In this document: in pieces, positions 13,332 to 16,098 of the stretch | How the letters are laid out: the number at the start of each line of letters is the position of its first letter | Position numbering within the stretch: the stretch's first letter is position 1 | From: an uncultured Bacteroidales bacterium | GTDB taxonomy: Bacteria; Bacteroidota; Bacteroidia; Bacteroidales; Muribaculaceae | NCBI GenBank assembly: GCA_900542185.1 | Contig: UQMZ01000061.1 | Location: forward strand, 1 to 16,098 | DNA length: 16,098 bases | Reading direction: 5' to 3' | Notes under the pieces: model-generated | Database searches by the model: none | What the model was told of the DNA's origin: nothing | What the model saw: the letters and a program-made list of their open reading frames with translations, nothing else | Made by a program: the position numbers and the translations under genes

Positions 13332-14240
13332 TTATTGTCTTTGATGTCCCTTCAAGAACTTTGAAGGTGCCATACCCTCGATTCTATTGAATAGCCGGGT
13401 GAGGTGTGCCGGATATCCGAAGCCAAGAGTATAGGCTGTTTCTGCAATGGAGTGTCCCTCCATCAGCATACTTTTGGCCCGATTGACAATGTGTTTCCCT
13501 ATAAATCTTTTTGCAGATTCCCCGGTCTCCTGACGGATTAAGTCACCGAGATAGTTCGGGGCTATACAAAGTCTTTCGGCACACTCCCTGACTGTGGGCT
13601 GTCCCGATGTAAGCTGCTCCGGATTTGTGTAATAGTCATTCAGTATTTCTTCAAATCTGCTGACGATATGACTTGATTTGCTCGCCGGAAGTTTGAAATG
13701 GCGATTGAAAACCAATTGACAATAGGACAGTATCAACTCGATGAGCTTTCTTACGACAGTTTCAGCATTAGAGCCGGAGATTTCTTCCTTGAGCATGGAA
13801 AGCAGACATACGAATTTCTCTCTGTCATTCCCGTTCATAGGTAGGGCCTCGTTGACATGATAATGAAAAAACTCATATTTCAGCAGAGTCTTTTCAAAGT
13901 CCGTGCCGTGGAAAAAGGACGGGTGAAACAACAAGGCCCACCCTTTGCGTCTGAATGTCGTGCCGTCATCGCTTGCGCCTCCTATCTGCGAAGGAGCCAC
14001 GCAAACCAGACTTCCGCAATGATAATCATATCCCCCACTGCCGTAACCGAGTGATTCGTCAGTGTCGTCAAGCAGGAATAATCCATATACTCCCCACAGT
14101 GTGCGGGAGTGTCTTATCTGTCCAATCTCGTCGTAATGCACCACACTGACTGAGAAATTGACCGTGGGAACACCGATGTATCGGTTATAGTCACCGACAC
14201 ATCTTACTTTCAAATCATATTGCCTGTTGTCCTCTTTCAT
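13332..14240 (-). CDS. AraC-family transcription regulator
   Basis: A 302-residue regulator. The N-terminal part (about 1-150) is a sensor domain without a clear cupin His motif; 'HCGSLVCVAPSQIGG' resembles the cupin-like 'G-x-x-x-x-x-P' turn. The C-terminal hundred residues hold the two helix-turn-helices: 'TVRECAERLCIAPNYLGDLI' and 'IAETAYTLGFGYPAHLTRLFN', then 'EGMAPSKFLKG'. This is the AraC/XylS DNA-binding domain. Many Bacteroidetes relatives of this type sit beside aldo/keto reductase or oxidoreductase genes, and here it is divergent from an ABM-monooxygenase and aldo/keto reductase pair. The start is put at ATG 14240 because a -7-like element lies at 14258-14265; ATG 14270 is an alternative. 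Confidence 0.85.
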   Translation of the reverse strand: MKEDNRQYDLKVRCVGDYNRYIGVPTVNFSVSVVHYDEIGQIRHSRTLWGVYGLFLLDDTDESLGYGSGGYDYHCGSLVCVAPSQIGGASDDGTTFRRKGWALLFHPSFFHGTDFEKTLLKYEFFHYHVNEALPMNGNDREKFVCLLSMLKEEISGSNAETVVRKLIELILSYCQLVFNRHFKLPASKSSHIVSRFEEILNDYYTNPEQLTSGQPTVRECAERLCIAPNYLGDLIRQETGESAKRFIGKHIVNRAKSMLMEGHSIAETAYTLGFGYPAHLTRLFNRIEGMAPSKFLKGHQRQ

Positions 14241-14257
14241 GCGAACTGTATGTACTG

Positions 14258-14265
14258 CAAATTTA
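14258..14265 (-). promoter_or_regulatory. Candidate -7 element of the AraC gene
   Basis: TAAATTTG on the minus strand fits TAnnTTTG and would start transcription about a dozen bases before the ATG at 14240. No TTG at the usual -33 distance was seen. Confidence 0.4.
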
Positions 14266-14340
14266 ATCATTATTTTCGACAATCAGTAAAATTGGCAATT
14301 ATTTCGGTAATAGCCGACGGTCGGAAAGATTATCCCTCTG

Positions 14341-14348
14341 TAATTTTG
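14341..14348 (+). promoter_or_regulatory. Candidate -7 element upstream of the ABM-AKR operon
   Basis: TAATTTTG is an exact -7 match on the plus strand, with no evident -33 element at 20 bp, as would fit an AraC-dependent promoter. The first gene in that direction starts only at 14867, so the transcript would carry a leader of about 510 bases that includes the inverted-repeat element. Confidence 0.4.
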
Positions 14349-14364
14349 TATCAAAAAAGGACAG

Positions 14365-14397
14365 ATGAAAAAATACTGGATGCAAGACAACGTGTAA
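14365..14397 (+). other. Ten-codon reading frame, possible leader peptide or gene remnant
   Basis: ATG at 14365 opens a frame MKKYWMQDNV ending in TAA at 14395-14397, 17 bases after the candidate -7 element. It resembles the first codons of an ordinary Bacteroidetes gene that stops early. It may be a leader peptide, the stub of a lost gene, or chance. The surrounding 14241-14866 stretch holds no other gene I can support: it carries this stub, a 14-bp palindrome GAATTCATGAATTC (14447-14460), and the inverted-repeat element. Confidence 0.2.
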
Positions 14398-14503
14398 GCA
14401 TAACAAAGAATATGTCGGCGCATCAATAATTAAATGATTATAGTCAGAATTCATGAATTCAAGTTTCACAGGTTCTCATGATGGAATTAAAAGAAATCAG
14501 ACT

Positions 14504-14828
14504 CACAGAACTATGCGGATGCTTGCGCATCCGCACAGAACTGACAGAACGGCACAGAACTTTTTCTTATACGCAGCTTCGGGCCAGACTCGGCCGTGGC
14601 ACAGAGCCGTCATTGACGGCAACGGGGAATTTTCACAGAAGTATTCTGTGTATGTTCCTGCTCCCGCGCAAGCAGAATCTGTGATAAAGGCAAAAGTAAG
14701 TCTGAAGCCATAGTGATAAGTGACGAAGGATAAACCTCATAACTCATCATTAATACTTAAATATGGTTCTGTGTCTATTCTGTACGTTCCGTGCAAGGTA
14801 AAAGCTTGCTTTTGCCGCCAGTTCTGTG
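14504..14828. repeat. Symmetric inverted-repeat element built from ACAGAAC motifs and hairpins
   Basis: The left half reads: CACAGAACT (14504-14512), hairpin GCGGATGC/GCATCCGC with TTGC loop (14515-14534), then three copies ending in ACAGAAC (14534-14560). The right half mirrors it: GTTCTGTG, TTCTGT, GTTCCGTG (14766-14793), hairpin GGTAAAAGC/GCTTTTGCC (14797-14816), AGTTCTGTG (14820-14828). Within the middle, CACAGAA-GTA-TTCTGTG (14634-14650) is another perfect inverted repeat. No transposase or clear target duplication was found. It may be a MITE-like insertion or a structured RNA between the AraC gene and the operon it probably controls. Confidence 0.6.
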
Positions 14829-14866
14829 ACTTGAAAATCTAATAATTCCTACATGAAAGTTAAATT

Positions 14867-15358
14867 ATGAATTATAAAAACACAATGATCATTGCCGTAA
14901 TCCTTTCATCGGTAACGGCAATCCATACATACGCGCAAGAGACCCATAAGACAATAGATGATATGGAAAAGAAACGCATGGAATACCGGAAACCGGACAG
15001 CACGCCGGGAATGTGTGCGAAACAGCCAATGGAGGCTGACGGGTTTGTACGGCTGTCTAAAATAGAGGTTTTCCCGCAATTTCTGGGGGAGTATATGAAA
15101 TATGCAACCGAAGTGGGAGAAGTGTCACTCCGTACAGAGCCGAGGGTGTTGACCATGTATGCGGTTGGAGAAAAAGATAATCCATGCAAAATCACCATTC
15201 TTGAAACCTATGCGAGCAAGGCTGCTTACAATGCGCATATCGCTTCGGAGCATTTTCAAAAATATAAACAGGGAACGCTGCACATGGTCAAGTCGCTGGT
15301 CTTGTCAGACCAGATGCCGCTCAACCCGGCAAACCGGATTGAGAACTACATTCAGTAA
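14867..15358 (+). CDS. Exported ABM-type (antibiotic biosynthesis monooxygenase-like) protein
   Basis: A 163-residue protein with an N-terminal signal peptide (MIIAVILSSVTAIHTYAQ, cleavage after about residue 23). After a charged linker with one Cys, residues about 58-150 form an ABM/YgiN-like ferredoxin-fold domain: 'FVRLSKIEVFPQFLGEYMKYA' (first strand and helix), 'EPRVLTMYAVGEKDNPCKITILETYASKAAYNAHIASEHFQKY' in two parts (the V-L-x-x-Y and E-x-Y-x-x-x-x-A-x-x-x-H patterns). ABM proteins act as dimers on quinones, haem or aromatic rings; the substrate here is unknown. It is 16 bp upstream of an aldo/keto reductase gene with its own signal peptide. Export to the periplasm is inferred from the signal peptide. 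Confidence 0.8.
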   Translation: MNYKNTMIIAVILSSVTAIHTYAQETHKTIDDMEKKRMEYRKPDSTPGMCAKQPMEADGFVRLSKIEVFPQFLGEYMKYATEVGEVSLRTEPRVLTMYAVGEKDNPCKITILETYASKAAYNAHIASEHFQKYKQGTLHMVKSLVLSDQMPLNPANRIENYIQ

Positions 15359-15374
15359 TATCAAGAGAAATAAG

Positions 15375-16050
15375 ATGAACCAAATAATAAAAACGATGCT
15401 TGCCATAGCCCTCATATTAGGCATGGCAGGTCAACCAAAAGCACAGAATATGAGCAAAGTACCCACAATCAGACTGAACAACGGCACCGAGATGCCTCAG
15501 CTCGGTGTCGGGACATTCCTTGTTACCGGAAAAGACGCCGCTGACAAAATCTCTTATGCCCTCCGTCATGGCTATCGCCTTATCGACACCGCGCAGGCAT
15601 ACGGGAACGAGAAAGAGGTCGGAGAAGGAATCAAGGCAAGCGGAGTGGAAAGGGACAGCATCTTCGTCACCTCAAAAATTTCGCCCGACGCCATGCGTGG
15701 CGGCGCAGAGGCAGTCCGCGAGTCGATAGAAAGAAGTCTTGCAGACCTCGGCACAGGATACATCGACCTGATGCTCATCCACTGGCCCGTCGCCGGCAAA
15801 ATCAGGGAGACTTGGCAGATTATGGAGGAATTTGTGGATAGCGGTAAGATCCGTTCCATCGGACTAAGCAATTTCAATCCGAGCCACATCGACGAGGTTC
15901 TTTCTTTCGCCCGCATACGCCCTGTTCTTAATCAGATAGAGATTCACCCTTACATGACGCAGTTCAATGTGTCGGGATATAACTTCCGAAACGGCATACA
16001 GACCGAGGCATGGGGTCCGCTTGGACAGGGAGTAACAGATGAACTTGAAG
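15375..16050 (+). CDS. Aldo/keto reductase with signal peptide, 3' end missing
   Basis: The 5' part (225 complete codons) of an aldo/keto reductase of the 2,5-diketo-D-gluconate reductase-like group. The catalytic tetrad is complete: Asp71 and Tyr76 (LIDTAQAYGNE), Lys101 (VTSKIS) and His136 (LMLIHWP). 'IGLSNFN', 'LNQIEIHPY' and 'GIQTEAWGPLGQG' follow in the usual order. A normal member has about 280 residues, so roughly 50-80 residues are missing. Residues 1-24 (MNQIIKTMLAIALILGMAGQ then PKAQ) look like a signal peptide; Met26 is where a cytoplasmic aldo/keto reductase would normally start. The reading frame appears to continue into the adapter at 16051, but those codons are artificial. It reduces aldehydes or ketones with NADPH in known members. 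Confidence 0.88.
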
Positions 16051-16098
16051 CTGTCTCTTATACACATCTCCGAGCCCACGAGACTAGCGCTCATCTCG
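16051..16098 (+). other. Nextera sequencing adapter and i7 index (artefact)
   Basis: The last 48 bases are the Nextera read-through: CTGTCTCTTATACACATCT (16051-16069), CCGAGCCCACGAGAC (16070-16084), an 8-base index TAGCGCTC (16085-16092) and ATCTCG, the start of the P7 sequence. Translation of this stretch gives the well-known artefact peptide SYTHLRAHETSAHL, and the opposite strand gives the MCIRDS artefact. Everything after 16050 is not from the organism. Confidence 0.98.

Noticed and set aside
14453..14713. Two overlapping plus-strand frames (86 and 68 residues) in the gene-free region
   Set aside because: They run through the hairpins and ACAGAAC repeats, have no domain and unlike composition, and two frames are open over the same DNA because of the repeats.
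14504..14828. CRISPR array from recurring CACAGAAC motifs
   Set aside because: The motifs are only 7-9 bp, irregularly spaced and in both orientations, without uniform spacers or cas genes.
14495..14840. Target-site duplication (AAATC) flanking the inverted-repeat element
   Set aside because: AAATC occurs near both ends but not directly against the repeat ends, so it is not evidence of insertion.
15864..16094. Minus-strand reading frame of 76 residues starting MSASLVGSEMCIRDS
   Set aside because: Its first part is the reverse complement of the Nextera adapter and the rest is antisense to the aldo/keto reductase gene.

Overview
The window looks like Bacteroidota (order Bacteroidales) chromosome, probably from a gut species. 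At least five intergenic regions carry the Bacteroidetes promoter -7 element TAnnTTTG, most with a TTG/TTTG element about 20 bp upstream. Shine-Dalgarno sites are absent, Bacteroidetes-type lipobox lipoproteins occur, and the families (NimA-like flavoprotein, HxlR regulators, CatA-like acetyltransferase, TIGR04076, DUF1349) are common in gut Bacteroidales. A family such as Muribaculaceae is possible but only a guess. The last 48 bases are not genomic: they are a Nextera read-through adapter with an i7 index, so the contig ends artificially inside a gene.

Layout. (1) 1-2064: a 34-residue membrane protein and a lipoprotein (minus), a toxin-antitoxin pair (plus), and a second small lipoprotein with a repetitive tail (minus). 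(2) 2203-5134: a radical SAM protein (minus), divergent from a four-gene operon of HxlR regulator, DJ-1/PfpI protein, TfoX-like protein and CatA-like acyltransferase. Two 16-bp direct repeats lie between the divergent units. (3) 5278-7241: a TIGR04076 protein, then an AraC regulator divergent from a nitroreductase. (4) 7267-9920: a CorC/HlyC membrane protein, a strong hairpin, a secreted DUF1349 protein and a LacA/Maa-type acetyltransferase, all minus. (5) 9923-10742: a LuxR-type regulator that shares two face-to-face promoters, built on a perfect 18-bp palindrome, with the acetyltransferase operon. (6) 10739-13189: a NimA-like flavoprotein and its HxlR regulator (minus), divergent across a 26-bp near-palindrome from a SnoaL-like protein and an exported arginase-fold protein. 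(7) 13332-16050: an AraC regulator (minus), a gene-free stretch holding a symmetric inverted-repeat element, an exported ABM-type monooxygenase and an exported aldo/keto reductase cut off by the adapter.

Taken together, much of the window is a run of small 'regulator plus small redox or detoxification enzyme' modules (HxlR, AraC or LuxR beside nitroreductase, NimA-like, DJ-1, aldo/keto reductase, acetyltransferase). This suggests an accessory stress or electrophile-response island, though each module has its own promoter and probably its own signal. No tRNA, rRNA, CRISPR array, transposase or phage gene was seen.

The least explained items are the 325-bp symmetric ACAGAAC element (14504-14828), the face-to-face promoters at 9923-9984, the HxlR operator candidates, and the arginase-fold protein with Cys in place of a metal-binding His.
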